This document shows, piece by piece, positions 52,180 through 62,797 of a stretch of DNA of 64,000 bases. The notes below the pieces were generated by a model. That model saw only the letters and a program-made list of their open reading frames with translations, searched no databases and was not told where the DNA came from. How positions within the stretch are numbered: position 1 is the first letter of the stretch; each line of letters starts with the position of its first letter. The translations under genes and the position numbers were made by a program. This stretch comes from Skeletonema tropicum (Eukaryota > Bacillariophyta > Thalassiosirophyceae > Thalassiosirales > Thalassiosiraceae), in NCBI GenBank assembly GCA_037178625.1, contig CM074133.1, positions 2,294,001 to 2,358,000 on the forward strand. The letters run 5' to 3'.

Positions 52180-52758
52180 TATCTGTTGTAGAGATGGACG
52201 AGACTGGCAGTTTCCTATACCTTATGCAACTGCGATGTGGGAAGAACTGCTTGTAAACGAGATTCAAAAGTCAACAGTGCTGCTGTGTTTGCTATAGCAT
52301 CGTAGGTCAAAATAAGTAATAAATTGTGTAGTGTAGTAGAACAAACGAGTAGCTTTCGAGCATCTAATGTTTCTCTCCTGCAGTAACTTCATTACTTTTC
52401 CAAATCTACTTGTTTATGAACCAGCACTGCAACATCAGATTTATATAAGAAACCATCCAATTGCTGATACATTCAACTCGACATGATCATTGCTTTCGAA
52501 TCTATCAGAAAAAATCTATCCAGAGCATGCTCGGTTCTCATGCTTGCTCCATAAGTCTTCCATAAGTCGTACTTACTTGCATAGAAGATAACAGGCATCG
52601 TATTTGGCGCGCTTCATCGATTCTCAACTCTCAACTCACTCAACGCTCAACGCAGCGCCCAATATCCAATATTTGCCAACTATTCCTATTCTGACATGCT
52701 TGGAAGGTCAGCTATCACGCTATATGTACCTCATCTCCGCATCTATTAATAGTTCACT
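52180..52758. other. Spacer between tandem paralogues
   Basis: Holds the out-of-frame tail remnant of paralogue 1 (to about 52297), then a 3' region ('catcgtaggtcaaaata', 'aataaattgtgt') that recurs after paralogue 2, then the upstream region of paralogue 2. Confidence 0.5.
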
Positions 52759-53439
52759 ATGATAAGAGGAAGAAGGAGCTGGTTTGCAGCTGCAGCGTTT
52801 CTTGTGGTGCAGTTGTTGCATATCGTGCCTTTATCCTTTGCAAATCAAAGAACATCTCAGCTACAATATCATGCATCACACCATGGTGCTGCGAATCTCC
52901 ATGTCAGACGCAGAAGCAAGGGGTATCGCCGTGATGACAATATGGCAAGTTCGAGTGTGAGACAACAGGAACCATTGAATCATGGTCAAGAATTGAATGG
53001 TCATGATACCTCAACCTATGATAACAACAAAACTTTAGTGACCGATGTCGATTCCACACGAGATAACTCTGTCAGTGAAGAACACTCCACGATAAGGATT
53101 TCAATATTCGAAACAAATCAGCTCAATCAACAAACACCCTCTGCTCCTCGCCAATCTGTACAGCGGCAAACACGTGATGTAGAAGATATCTTGAACGAAA
53201 TGGCACACAAAGATCCAACAGAGTGGACTGCAGTCGATTTGATAGTACTGATAGTGTTTCTCACCATGTTCTGCTGGATTTATAGTTGCTTGTGCGCACT
53301 ATGCTGCTGTGTTGGAAGAGGTGGTGGTGGAGGCGGATCATCTCTTCTCAATTGGTTGTGCTTTTATGAAATCTGTTGTAGAGATGGACGGGACTTAGAT
53401 GTTTGTTGTGATTATGCAACGTCAACTGTGGTGGTTTAG
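52759..53439 (+). CDS. Small secreted/type-I membrane protein, paralogue 2
   Basis: 226 residues, same plan as paralogue 1 (start-to-start 1110 bp): signal peptide, Gln/Arg/Asn-rich lumenal part, conserved 'TRDVEDILNEMAHKDPTEW', a transmembrane helix and Cys-rich cytosolic tail. Here the tail continues through a Gly run to 'ICCRDGRDLDVCCDYATS'. The clustered cysteines next to the membrane could be lipidated or bind metal; that is inference. Identity is high in the signal peptide and membrane ends and low in the middle, suggesting fast evolution of the lumenal part. Family unknown. Confidence 0.72.
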   Translation: MIRGRRSWFAAAAFLVVQLLHIVPLSFANQRTSQLQYHASHHGAANLHVRRRSKGYRRDDNMASSSVRQQEPLNHGQELNGHDTSTYDNNKTLVTDVDSTRDNSVSEEHSTIRISIFETNQLNQQTPSAPRQSVQRQTRDVEDILNEMAHKDPTEWTAVDLIVLIVFLTMFCWIYSCLCALCCCVGRGGGGGGSSLLNWLCFYEICCRDGRDLDVCCDYATSTVVV

Positions 53440-53814
53440 AAAGAAACAGTGTAGAAAGTGCTGCTTGTAGACAAGTTTCAAGAGGCTGTGGTGATTGCTA
53501 CAGCATCGTAGGTCAAAATACGTAGTAATAAATTGTGTTGTTCAGTAGGTCAAACGTGTAACTTTCGTCAATCTATTTACATGTTATTCTCTTGCAGTGA
53601 ATTCATTACTTCTCCTAATCTACATGTTTATGAACCAGCATTTCAACTTCTGATATATTTAAGAAACCATCCGCTTGAATTGTCATTTTCAACTCAACAT
53701 ACCCATTGCTTTCGATTCTACTCAGTCATCTACATCTTGCGTGAAAGTCACACTCTTTATAAAACTTCATCACATACATACGCAACATACAATCACTCAT
53801 GAAACTCAACAATA
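53440..53814. other. 3' region of paralogue 2, no gene
   Basis: The first ~270 bp resemble the region after paralogue 1 (shared 'catcgtaggtcaaaata', 'aagaaaccatcc', 'cattgctttcga'), showing the duplicated unit includes 3' flanks. Confidence 0.55.
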
Positions 53815-54201
53815 TTAAATTTGGAATGGTTTTGGCATCTCAATCGGTCTCAAAACTCTCTTTTCTGGAGTGCCTATCTTAGCTGGTGACGACGCAGGGG
53901 TGGGTCTTGGTGAATCGTCCTGTGGTAAAGCGAGTGTAAATGATTATTAGATGACGGTTCTTGAAAGAGGCGAATAAGGAATATTAGACCAGCCACTGCA
54001 CAATAGTAGTGCTGACTGAATCTCTAACACGCCACGACGCAAGCTCGACTGTTCTGCGTTCTCGTCGATTGTTTCGAGAATGGGAAGACACCGCCAATCA
54101 CCATTTCTTACCTTGTCCACAAAAGGAACGTGATCCTGAAACATCATTTGGTCCTCTCCGCTCATCTTACGGGCGCCGTCGCGTTCAATTTGGTTAGCCA
54201 T
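53815..54201 (-). CDS. Candidate spliced microprotein (~64 residues)
   Basis: Exon 1 starts at the ATG at 54201 ('MANQIERDGARK') and reads to 'PFVDK', where a good donor 'gtaaga' follows. An acceptor 'accacag' at 53920 opens a 105-bp in-phase exon (53815-53919) encoding a Pro/Lys/Arg-rich tail ('DDSPRPTPASSPAKIGTPEK') to a stop. Without splicing the first frame reads 84 residues to 53947. Both halves look coding-like but no family is recognised. Alternative: a single-exon 84-residue protein or nothing. Confidence 0.4.
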
Positions 54202-54672
54202 TGTTCTTGCTGTGGTTTTGGTATGTTGTGTTTCGTTGTTCTACTTATCGTGTTGTGTTCCCTGTCAGAGTTCGAAAGATTCATTGCTTGCTTGCATGCA
54301 TGCAACACCTTCTTCGGCGACGATGGAGGGAGCGCGCGGAGACGGTGACTTCAAGAAGAGCAAAAGCGAAGTGTGTGTCGTGTCAGCGTCAGCCGCGCGT
54401 GCGTTGGAAGCAGGAAGAACACGAGAAACAGCGGTTACGGTACCAGAAAATATCCAATTTGGGGCGTTGAAACCGTCCATCAGTATCCAGCCAGCCGGAC
54501 ACGTCATTCAAGCCAACTGCCTGGAAAAATCTGCTGTCGCTTTGCTACCGAGCTTGCGCATCTTTCGTGACATCGAGCTTCCATGCCCATCTTTGTTCCA
54601 CTACCCAAGCAAAAGCAGAAGTATCATAAAAAATTGATTTTGACACCTTTCATACAGTATCTTCTTCCCAAC
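54202..54672. other. Upstream region of the plastid-targeted CP12-like gene
   Basis: About 470 bp, open in several frames but without recognisable protein content. Probably promoter and 5' leader shared with the divergent microprotein gene. Confidence 0.35.
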
Positions 54673-55227
54673 ATGAAATCTATCATCTCCGTAGCCGCAA
54701 TCTGCCTCTCTCTGACGCCCTCCTCCATGGCGTTTGTTCCAGCATCTCCACATGTTGCATCCCCTTCACGAACTAGCAGCTTGTCAATGGCAAAATTGGA
54801 GATGACAGCTGAATTGGAATCTGCAATTGCCGATGTTAGAGCATGTGCTGCGGAGTTCAGTGATGAGACTGCACACTTTGCAAATGGTATGTTTGATTTG
54901 TAACATTTATGGCTAGATTTTGGATATGTACATATTTTGATGCAGTGCGCAGTATCTACATTCCTATTGTTGAGTCGGTGGCAGGTAATATCAAGAGCAA
55001 GAGACTTTTCATGATTTGTATCTAACTGCTACTTCTATCTATTTTTTTGAAATGCGAAAATCATAACAGTCTGGATTGACAAAATGATCGAAGGAAACAT
55101 GGAAGGAACCGCTGCTGGTCTACTTGATGAATGTGTATTGGATGAAAGTGACAGTTGTGAAAAATTCTCAAAAGCTTTGAGCAAGCTAGATGGACTGCTT
55201 GGGGTTGTGGCTGGTGAACAATACTAA
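54673..55227 (+). CDS. Small plastid-targeted protein, CP12-like
   Basis: Exons 54673-54886 and 55070-55227 give 123 residues. The first ~17 residues are a signal peptide, and 'SSMAFVPASP' contains an A-F cleavage site typical of diatom plastid import. The mature part is acidic and helical, with a C-terminal 'LLDECVLDESDSCEKF': two cysteines with acidic residues between them, as in the C-terminal disulfide loop of CP12, the redox linker that ties GAPDH and phosphoribulokinase (spacing is 7 here, 8 in the textbook loop). Plastid targeting is well supported; the CP12 assignment is tentative. It converges on the lipase gene 253 bp away. Confidence 0.6.
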
Positions 55228-55480
55228 ATAGCAGTAGGTGGTAGTCAATCACAACTAATTGGTGAGATTGGATGGATATATCTCCGATCCAGCTTCAATC
55301 TGTTTTGATGCTGGGGTAGATCAGGTTTGCAACATTTTTGAGACGACTTTTTTGGATTACACAGGAAAGTAACTTTACAAGATATGTCGGGGACAAGAAT
55401 CCGACTCCATAGCAGCAGGATATTGGGGAATAACTGCATTGATATTATTTCTTTTAAGTAAATCGGGAACACTTAAAAAA

Positions 55481-58400
55481 CTAGTTTGGAAACATATCGT
55501 ACCAAGTGTCATTTGCTTCTGCACATGCTTCCTCGAACGTGCGTGTTCCATTCTGAATAGGCTGTGGATAGCCAAATCTTTCGGCGCAACGGCAAGCAAC
55601 AGGTCTGCCATTTGAACCACATCTGTAATTAATTTCACAGAAGGATCTCCACATAGAATGGCACCCGAACAAGTTGTTGTTCGACGCGATGCATATGGCA
55701 TTCTGATAGAACATGGGCCTACCTCCAAGACGGGCAATGTAGTCTCTTGCTGGGATGAAATTGTAGACGTTCGAATTAATGCTCTCCTTAGTTAAAGGAG
55801 GGTGAAATACCTTCCTTGGCAAAATTGGTCCTGGTCCAGAGATCGCGACAGTAGGAGTTCCTGTCTGAGCACCGCTAATCATCGCAAGGCCACCTCCTAA
55901 GCTTGCCCCCGTGATGAAGACGTTCGTGTAGTTGGCTCCACCATAGCCAGATCGGACTGCGTTCACAAACTTTGAGGTCACAGCATAGTAGCTTTGTTCC
56001 TTCAGTCTCTGGCTCTCAACGACGGCGTTTACAACTGCAAGAAGGTCTGGGATGATGGGGGTCCAAACTGAATGGAAGAAAGGCCAGAAGTTATGTGTGA
56101 GATGCACAAATCAGAGGTGAAGCAAGTTAAATGCGATAATGAGATGACGAAAAGATCTACTTACTCCATCCAAATGGAGTCATCCACTTCACAATTTGGG
56201 CGACTCCAGATGCAAACCAAAGATGTAGATTGGACAGCCAGTCAAACATGGTTTCTGACCCTCTAATGCTAACAACAGCTGTATCAACTTGCGGTGCACT
56301 GAATAGCTTGAAGTAGACTGGATGCGATTGAAACCCTGACTCCTTTCGCCATTTGTTCACATAATCCGCTTCTTCGATCACTCCACCTCCGAACCATTCT
56401 TGGAGCGTGTGCTTGTTGATGGATTCTTTTTCATAAGCCATGGCACTCAGAAATGCATAGTCTCCAAGATCAGATGAGACGTTCTTGGTAGACTGACCGT
56501 CGAGGACAGGGAACTCGAATCCTTTCGTCAACTTGCAAGTTGGGTAGGCCAGATTGTTAACGCCTGGGTAGTAAAAGTCGGTCAAAAGTAGAATAGGTGG
56601 ACGCGGACCACGATCCTCAGCTGTTAAAGTCGCAGATGTTGTTTGAGATGCAGACAACATGTACCAAACGACAAGGAAGACAAAGACGAAGATCCATGTC
56701 CATACCCGTCTGCCCTTGTTTTTGATGATGCCGCCCACAATTTGGGTGAACCTGAAACCACGAGAGTGAGATATACCTCCAGATTCTTCTGTGAAGAGTT
56801 CAGCTACATCGGTTGTGCCATACTTCGATAGCACGGAGCTAGCATCGAAATACCTCCACAAGAAGTTAAAGAATCCCAATATGAAGAATACTGTTGCGAT
56901 TGGGCCATTCTGCATCACGAGCATGCTGATTAATGGCCAGAGGAAGAAGAAAAACACTTCAAACAAGACGAACGCATAACAAAGCCAAGGCTTCGGCTCT
57001 GATATGACCACTTCCTCCCAGACATTCATCATTGTGTTTGATCCTCGCTCATTATCTTCTTCGTCGTCATTTCCTTCCTTCAATTCGTCGTACAGTTTCA
57101 GCATTTCGCGGCTATTAGTAAACAGGGGGTATACACAGCAAAGAAGGGCAATTATCGCGGCAAGCAAGTAGATTGCAACACCCATCTCCATCCACACAAG
57201 AAAACCAATGAACAATAGCGTTGCCAAGATGACACTTGTAAAAGTGCAAAATACAGAAAACTTCATTTGCTCTCCAGATAATGCTGAAGGACCTCCTGTA
57301 ACAAGCACAGTTCGTTGGTGACTGTCTCCAGAGCACCAATACTTCTGCATACTCCAATTACTCTTCGTCATGATTGGCTGGTAACCCGTAATCTCATCGG
57401 CCTCGAGTATTTTCCTTGGTGGATCCACGCTTTCAAAAGTTTTCATCTTGGAGCAACACTTGAGAGAAACAAGGCGACTATAAAACCGCGTTCTTGTTTC
57501 AACGGGAGCTAGCTGTGATGTTGTGTATGTTTTGGTGAGATCATCTCCCGCAACAAGGTATCGTTGACGTTTCGTGCCCGAATAGCGCTTAGTTTGTGTG
57601 ATCAGCAATGCTCTGTTGGCTATTTTCATGAAGCGCTTAAATTTATTTGGTTCCTCTTCCTCCAATGGAAAGCATTTCTCTACAAGCAGGAAGCATGACT
57701 TGATTTCTTTGTACGTGAGAGCCAGTGCCCAACCTGCAAACGTGACGAGAATCAGAACCGCCCATACCAACGCCGTAATACGCCAAGGTTCTTCATTTTT
57801 CGCCATTAAACAAATCATTGCAGTGGTGATAGGCGCAATCAAAAATACTCTGAAGGATAGAGAGGGTATGTGCACAGAATGTCAGAAGGTGACAGACAAG
57901 CATGAACAAGTCAGGTTTGAGATCACACTACACTCACATTAGATATGTAATCTCCATAGCAGTTGATCTGAACAATGCACCGCCTCTATGTGCATCAACC
58001 ACGAACGCACACCCCATGGTCATGAGAGAAGTCAACCCATACATCAATACAGGAATACTCAATAAAGTAGAGACCAATGCTACTTGTGGAATTTGCCAAG
58101 CCTGATCTGCGTTGATTGGTAAGGCAATGCCCAGAAAAAGTAACACTTGGCAACAGAATACGAATAGGAACCCGACGAAGATTATGGTGATGAGGGAATA
58201 TCCAATACGGAGGCATCGTTGTGCATATGTCATGGGAGAGATTCGTTTCACGAATGACGTCTTGTTATGACTTTTATCACTGCCTACTTGCTGCTTGAGA
58301 ATGATTTGGTCATAGTCCGTATCAATCACGTGAAGCTGGGAGCCTCGGAAGCGGACGTTTGAGATTGGGATGCGGAGACTGTAGTCAGATTCGTATGTAA

Positions 58401-58518
58401 TGTTGTCATTTTTTGTGGAGGTGTTGACGTTGCTGCTACGGTTATCAGCGAGGCTACCATCAAATTTGTCCTCGATTCCCTTGACGACGTTGTCGACGAC
58501 TGCCTCCTCCTCCTCCAT
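55481..58518 (-). CDS. Polytopic class-3 (DAG-lipase-like) lipase
   Basis: Exons 57938-58518, 56165-57849 and 55481-56067 join in frame (GT-AG introns of 88 and 97 bp) to 950 residues. The first ~620 residues are cytosolic acidic loops and about nine hydrophobic helices. After residue ~640 comes a fold like the fungal lipase/class-3 family: 'AVVSIRGSETMFDW' (oxyanion region), the nucleophile elbow 'ITGASLGGG' (Ser near 811), and downstream 'PARDYIARLGG' (likely Asp) with a candidate His in 'FGCHSMW'. A membrane-embedded N-terminus before the lipase domain recalls sn-1 diacylglycerol lipases, but more helices are present than the four of DAGL. The C-terminal part is Cys-rich and may be lumenal. 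Substrate unknown. Confidence 0.82.
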
Positions 58519-58974
58519 CTTTGTTGCTGTAGGTGAAGGCTCCTTCCTCTATCTGCGTGGTACTGTTGTTTTGCTATTTTGTGTTTGTGAGGCTTTGAGA
58601 TGAGATCGAGATTCGAGAGCGCGCTACGAGAAGATGAGATCGGGTTTGCTTTGCTAAAAGTAACTTTGGCAGTTCTGGTGTTCTCTCTCTAGAGAAAAGC
58701 TCTGTTTCAAGTTGTCCGATAGAGTTGGTGAGTGTCGGACGCTTTGCTATACCGGACGGGTGATAATACCGCCCGTCGGGCGTAAAATAAGAAACGACTC
58801 AGATGTGTGTCTTTTGCGTCTTGATCACTCCATCTCCACTTCCACTTGGAACTGAGACCGTGCTACCTATCTACTGTGTCATGTCGTTCATGATCATCAT
58901 GCCTGCTCTCAACAATTATTAATAGTCAGCCTTATGGGGTAGGCAATCAAGAAGTGATTTGATAGGAGCAGTGA
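58519..58974. other. Divergent promoter region
   Basis: About 455 bp between the lipase and the thioredoxin-PUB genes. A short GC-rich inverted repeat 'gacggg...cccgtc' lies at 58755-58778. No gene seen. Confidence 0.4.
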
Positions 58975-61419
58975 TTGTTCATAAAAGTTAATTTCATTGT
59001 CACCATGAAGTCGACAAGTATTCTTATATTTGGCGGCGCCATTCAAGCCGCCGCTGCATCATCATCCATGCATCGTCGTGATGGTAGATTGTTCGCTGCT
59101 GGCAAGCATCATGCAGGTTGGGGGACTAAAACAAATGTATCAATACAACAATATCGCCAATCGCGCACTGCACTAGTTCTCTTTCCAAGAGGTGGCGACG
59201 TCGAAAGTGCGGTAGCCGAAGAAGAAGAAGTAGCAACCACACAAGATCAAGACGTGTCATCTTTAGAGGAAGAATCACTAGATGATAGAGTTAGTGCTGC
59301 TATGAAACGATTAGGTCTCGAAGTGGAAGAAGAATTGACTGCGGAAGATTCCACCTCGGCAAGCGATAATACAGCCAACTGCGAGGGTGGAGTGTGCGCC
59401 ATGCCTGAAGCGGATGCTGCTCCAGCTGCCAATACAGAAAGTACTGATGATACAGTCACACAACAACAAGACATCGCTACTGAAGAAGCCGTCACACAAC
59501 AAGACATTGACAAAATTGCAGAAACTATTTCTACAGAAATGAACGTCCCAAAAGACATTGTTCTTGCAGCCATATACTCTACATTTAACAACGATCAAAT
59601 AAACGAAGAGGCTGCACGGTCTATTGTCGAAGCAGAAGTAGCTGCAATTGCCAATGTTGCAGAGGATTGTGAAGAGGTGCAACAATTAGTTTCAGAAGGG
59701 TTTGATATGTTCTTTGCAAGACGATCACTTGCATTTTCGGGTATGGACATTGATAATGCACGTGCCATTCTAGTTGCAGATGCAGAAGACGAAGAGGCAG
59801 AAGTTGAAGCCCAACAGCAGGCTGCTGCTGCTGCTGCACAAGCTGAAGCAGCAGCAAAGGAAGAACCCAAAATGAAGACCGTGACGGTAGATTATCCGAC
59901 CAACTTTGATCCAGTTGCACCGGCACCAAAGCCACAGGAACAAAAACCACCACCTCCAGCCAAGAAAGAGGATGTTGTATTTGAATGTACCGTGGAAGAC
60001 CTTCAAAAGCTTGTGATTGAATCTCCTGTGCCAGTATTACTCGACATCTATGCCGATTGGTGTGCTCCGTGTAAGCAGCTCACACCTGCATTAGAACAAA
60101 TTGTCGTCAATGCAGGAGGAGCGTTGCGTTTAGTCAAGGTGAACACTGATCAGCAGCGTCAAATTAGTGGTGCGCTGGAAGTGAAAGCACTTCCAACTAT
60201 TTTCGGTGTGAAAGATGGAAAAATATTGAACTCCTTCCAAGGCATGCCACGTGATGAACAAATGCTTCGAAATTTCCTCATGGGCCTCTTGGTGCCAGGA
60301 GAACCATTCAAGCCTCCTGTGACTGCAGAAGAGAAGGAGAACTACCATCAATTAAGTACCAAGCTCCTCAAGGTGGCGGCAGCTTCTTCCTTCTCCTTTA
60401 GTGCTCGTGAGCGATTGCAGGGTAGAGTTGCCAAGTTGCTTGATGAGCTTGTTGCTGATATTGGAGGTGAAACTGGAATGGCCGTGGCAGATGACTCGGC
60501 GCGTGTGCTGCGATCGCTCATGTCCAATGTCATTAGGGATCCATTTGCAGAGAAATTCAGGAAGGTAAACTTGGCAAATAAGGTGATTGCTGAGAAGGTG
60601 GCAAAGTATCCTTCATGTGTCTCGATTCTCAAGAGTGTGGGCTTTGTTGCCGATGGTGAATCTGCACTCGTCGTCGGAAAGGGCAAACGCGTAGTAAATG
60701 TTTCACCAATCAATGTAGCTAGAGATTGCATTGATAAGTGGGTGGACCAAAATCGATACAACATTGCTGCATCGGCTAGAAAGCGCAAGGACGAAGTCGA
60801 ACGTGCTCGTCTAGCAGCAGAAGCAGAGGAAGCGGCCAAGAATCAAGTAGATGAAGAGGAAGATGAATCAGAAGAAGAAGAAGAGGTAGATCCAAACTTG
60901 TGCATAATCAAATATCGGATTGAGGGAAAGAAGAAGCTGCATTCTGTGGACATGGATGGGGATGACACTCTGGCAGCGTTGGTCGAGAAGCTAGAAATTG
61001 ATGATGGGGAAAGCGTACAGTTTACTTGCGCAGCCAAACGGCTGATCGTTAAGTCAACAGATGAGGAGAAAATGAGCAAGACTCTGAAAGAGTTAAGATT
61101 GATGCCATCCGCTTCGATTGTAATTAAGATTGGAGAAGGGAAGTCGTCTGGTGTGACAAAAGGAAGTCTTGCAGAGAGAAATTCAGCGAAGAAGAAAAAG
61201 ACTGGTAGTCATAGTATGCACAGTATTGGATTGTATTCTACAGCCGACGGAAATAAGGCGGAAACATACGAGTCTGGAGGGGTTATCTACGATCATGTAT
61301 TAAGTGATGATGAGGACGAGGGAGAAGACGCTACTGCAGAGAATGCAGATGATGAAGAAGAAGATGATGATGACGAAAATAATTCCTCAGATGAGGAAGT
61401 GGATCAAGACGACGAATAA
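58975..61419 (+). CDS. Pre-targeted UBA-thioredoxin-PUB-UBX-like fusion protein
   Basis: 814 residues, or 804 from the second ATG (59005), which starts a better signal peptide. Numbering from 58975: hydrophobic core 'ILIFGGAIQAAAA' (16-28), then a basic Ser/His/Arg-rich stretch without Phe at the likely cleavage site. Next an acidic region; a UBA-like three-helix segment (~232-270, 'VQQLVSEGFDMFFARRSL'); Ala/Pro linker; a thioredoxin domain (~335-440) with active site WCAPC (362-366); a PUB domain (~505-595, 'DPFAEKFRKVNLANK', then 'CVSILKSVGF'); a charged linker; a ubiquitin/UBX-like fold (~641-720); acidic tail. PUB and UBX domains bind Cdc48/p97, UBA binds ubiquitin. With a leader lacking the +1 aromatic residue, a periplastidal (SELMA) or ER location is likely. 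Confidence 0.8.
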   Translation: MFIKVNFIVTMKSTSILIFGGAIQAAAASSSMHRRDGRLFAAGKHHAGWGTKTNVSIQQYRQSRTALVLFPRGGDVESAVAEEEEVATTQDQDVSSLEEESLDDRVSAAMKRLGLEVEEELTAEDSTSASDNTANCEGGVCAMPEADAAPAANTESTDDTVTQQQDIATEEAVTQQDIDKIAETISTEMNVPKDIVLAAIYSTFNNDQINEEAARSIVEAEVAAIANVAEDCEEVQQLVSEGFDMFFARRSLAFSGMDIDNARAILVADAEDEEAEVEAQQQAAAAAAQAEAAAKEEPKMKTVTVDYPTNFDPVAPAPKPQEQKPPPPAKKEDVVFECTVEDLQKLVIESPVPVLLDIYADWCAPCKQLTPALEQIVVNAGGALRLVKVNTDQQRQISGALEVKALPTIFGVKDGKILNSFQGMPRDEQMLRNFLMGLLVPGEPFKPPVTAEEKENYHQLSTKLLKVAAASSFSFSARERLQGRVAKLLDELVADIGGETGMAVADDSARVLRSLMSNVIRDPFAEKFRKVNLANKVIAEKVAKYPSCVSILKSVGFVADGESALVVGKGKRVVNVSPINVARDCIDKWVDQNRYNIAASARKRKDEVERARLAAEAEEAAKNQVDEEEDESEEEEEVDPNLCIIKYRIEGKKKLHSVDMDGDDTLAALVEKLEIDDGESVQFTCAAKRLIVKSTDEEKMSKTLKELRLMPSASIVIKIGEGKSSGVTKGSLAERNSAKKKKTGSHSMHSIGLYSTADGNKAETYESGGVIYDHVLSDDEDEGEDATAENADDEEEDDDDENNSSDEEVDQDDE

Positions 61420-61472
61420 ATCTTGTTCGTTACACTCATTACATAACCACAACAATAATGAAACATCATTCT

Positions 61473-62618
61473 CTACTTATGCATGTAAAAGCTGGTTTGC
61501 GCCACCAACTCATCTCCCACCAGCTTCACATTCACTGTACTGCACTTCAAACTAGCACCGTAACGTAACCATTTCTCTCCGACTTCAGAACCCTCGATAG
61601 TAGCCTTCTTCGTACCCACTGGAACGCCAAAAGCTTTTGCGAAGACTTTGTCCGAGATACCCCCCTTGGTGTATGAAATCCGTGTGGATGAATACTTGTT
61701 GGCCAAGCTGCCGTATTTCATTTGTTTGTTCAGCGCTCTTGTTATGTCATCTTGAATACCATCAGCTCTTTCAAGTGCTCTCTCATCTGCCTGGCGTTGT
61801 CTTTCATCCGCAATCTCTTTCGTTTTTTTTAGTTTGTCCAATTCAGCAGCTTGGGCAAGGAGGCGAATGTGCTCTTTGGCATGAAGCTTGAGTTCCTCTT
61901 CAGTGGCATTTTGGAGTTTTGTAACAAGAGCTCTTTCACTTTTCATTTTCTTGAATTCAGCCAACTGATCTCGAGTGTCGCGGAGGGCATTGTTCAAGGG
62001 TGAGTCATCCACACCATGAGCACGAAAGTCAAATGACGATACAGATTTACTACTGACTAACTTGCAGGCCTCCACAAGGGGCTGCTGATTTTCTTCAGTG
62101 ACTTCAATTAGACACCATTGGAGCAATGAGCTAGCAGCTGTGACATATGAAGTAGCGTAGGCTTTCGCCTCGGCATTGAATTTTGCCTGAATTTCCTGCT
62201 GCTCCCTTTGCATGACACCTTTGAGGCGGAGGTAATGCTGAAGATCATCATCAGTGTTGGTGTCAACTTCATCATCTGGTGAAGGGACAGAACGGTGCTG
62301 GACTCTTTTCCATGCCTCTTTGGCTATCTTTGTGATATTGTCCTTCGTATCTTTGTCATCACGAGCCTTGGCATCCTTGAGGAGAACGGCCTTGAATCTG
62401 ACGTATTCCGAGGCACTCTTGGGACAAGATGGTACTTTTAGAGAAGATAATGCCTTTTTGGCGGCCGCCAAGGTCATTGGAGGTGACGCCGGAGACTCAG
62501 CGCTCCGCTTCTTTGACGGAGATGGTGATTCTTCGGACACCGCGGCAGGGATTGCCGGTGCTGCAGCTGCGGTGGATGCCATTGTCGAGAATGTTTGTTC
62601 GGAAGGTGAATGTGGCAT
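61473..62618 (-). CDS. Lys/Glu-rich coiled-coil protein of unknown function
   Basis: 381 residues, single exon. An Ala/Pro/Ser-rich N-terminus includes a 'SPSKKR' basic patch that could be nuclear localisation. Then a helical region, a charged coiled coil (about 215-295), and a C-terminal globular-looking segment with Gly and aromatic residues. No catalytic motif or family is recognised. An alternative start is the Met at residue 13 ('MASTAAAAP'). It overlaps nothing, and its stop is only 53 bp from that of the thioredoxin-PUB gene (convergent). Confidence 0.75.
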   Translation of the reverse strand: MPHSPSEQTFSTMASTAAAAPAIPAAVSEESPSPSKKRSAESPASPPMTLAAAKKALSSLKVPSCPKSASEYVRFKAVLLKDAKARDDKDTKDNITKIAKEAWKRVQHRSVPSPDDEVDTNTDDDLQHYLRLKGVMQREQQEIQAKFNAEAKAYATSYVTAASSLLQWCLIEVTEENQQPLVEACKLVSSKSVSSFDFRAHGVDDSPLNNALRDTRDQLAEFKKMKSERALVTKLQNATEEELKLHAKEHIRLLAQAAELDKLKKTKEIADERQRQADERALERADGIQDDITRALNKQMKYGSLANKYSSTRISYTKGGISDKVFAKAFGVPVGTKKATIEGSEVGEKWLRYGASLKCSTVNVKLVGDELVAQTSFYMHK

Positions 62619-62797
62619 ATATTGTAAACCAATGATGGATTTTTGATTTTGAATTGATGACGCGAGAAAAGAGAACGCGCCAAAAAAATAAATACTTACC
62701 GATGACGAAGGAATTAGTATCGTATGAATTGCCTTCTGTTATTTACCAAAAGCAAAGGGAGAAACGGTGAGTCCTCTCTCCTTACATTCTCCGAGAG

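Noticed and set aside
58755..58778. Rho-independent-type terminator from the GC hairpin
   Set aside because: The genome is eukaryotic, the hairpin lies in a divergent promoter region and has no following U-run.
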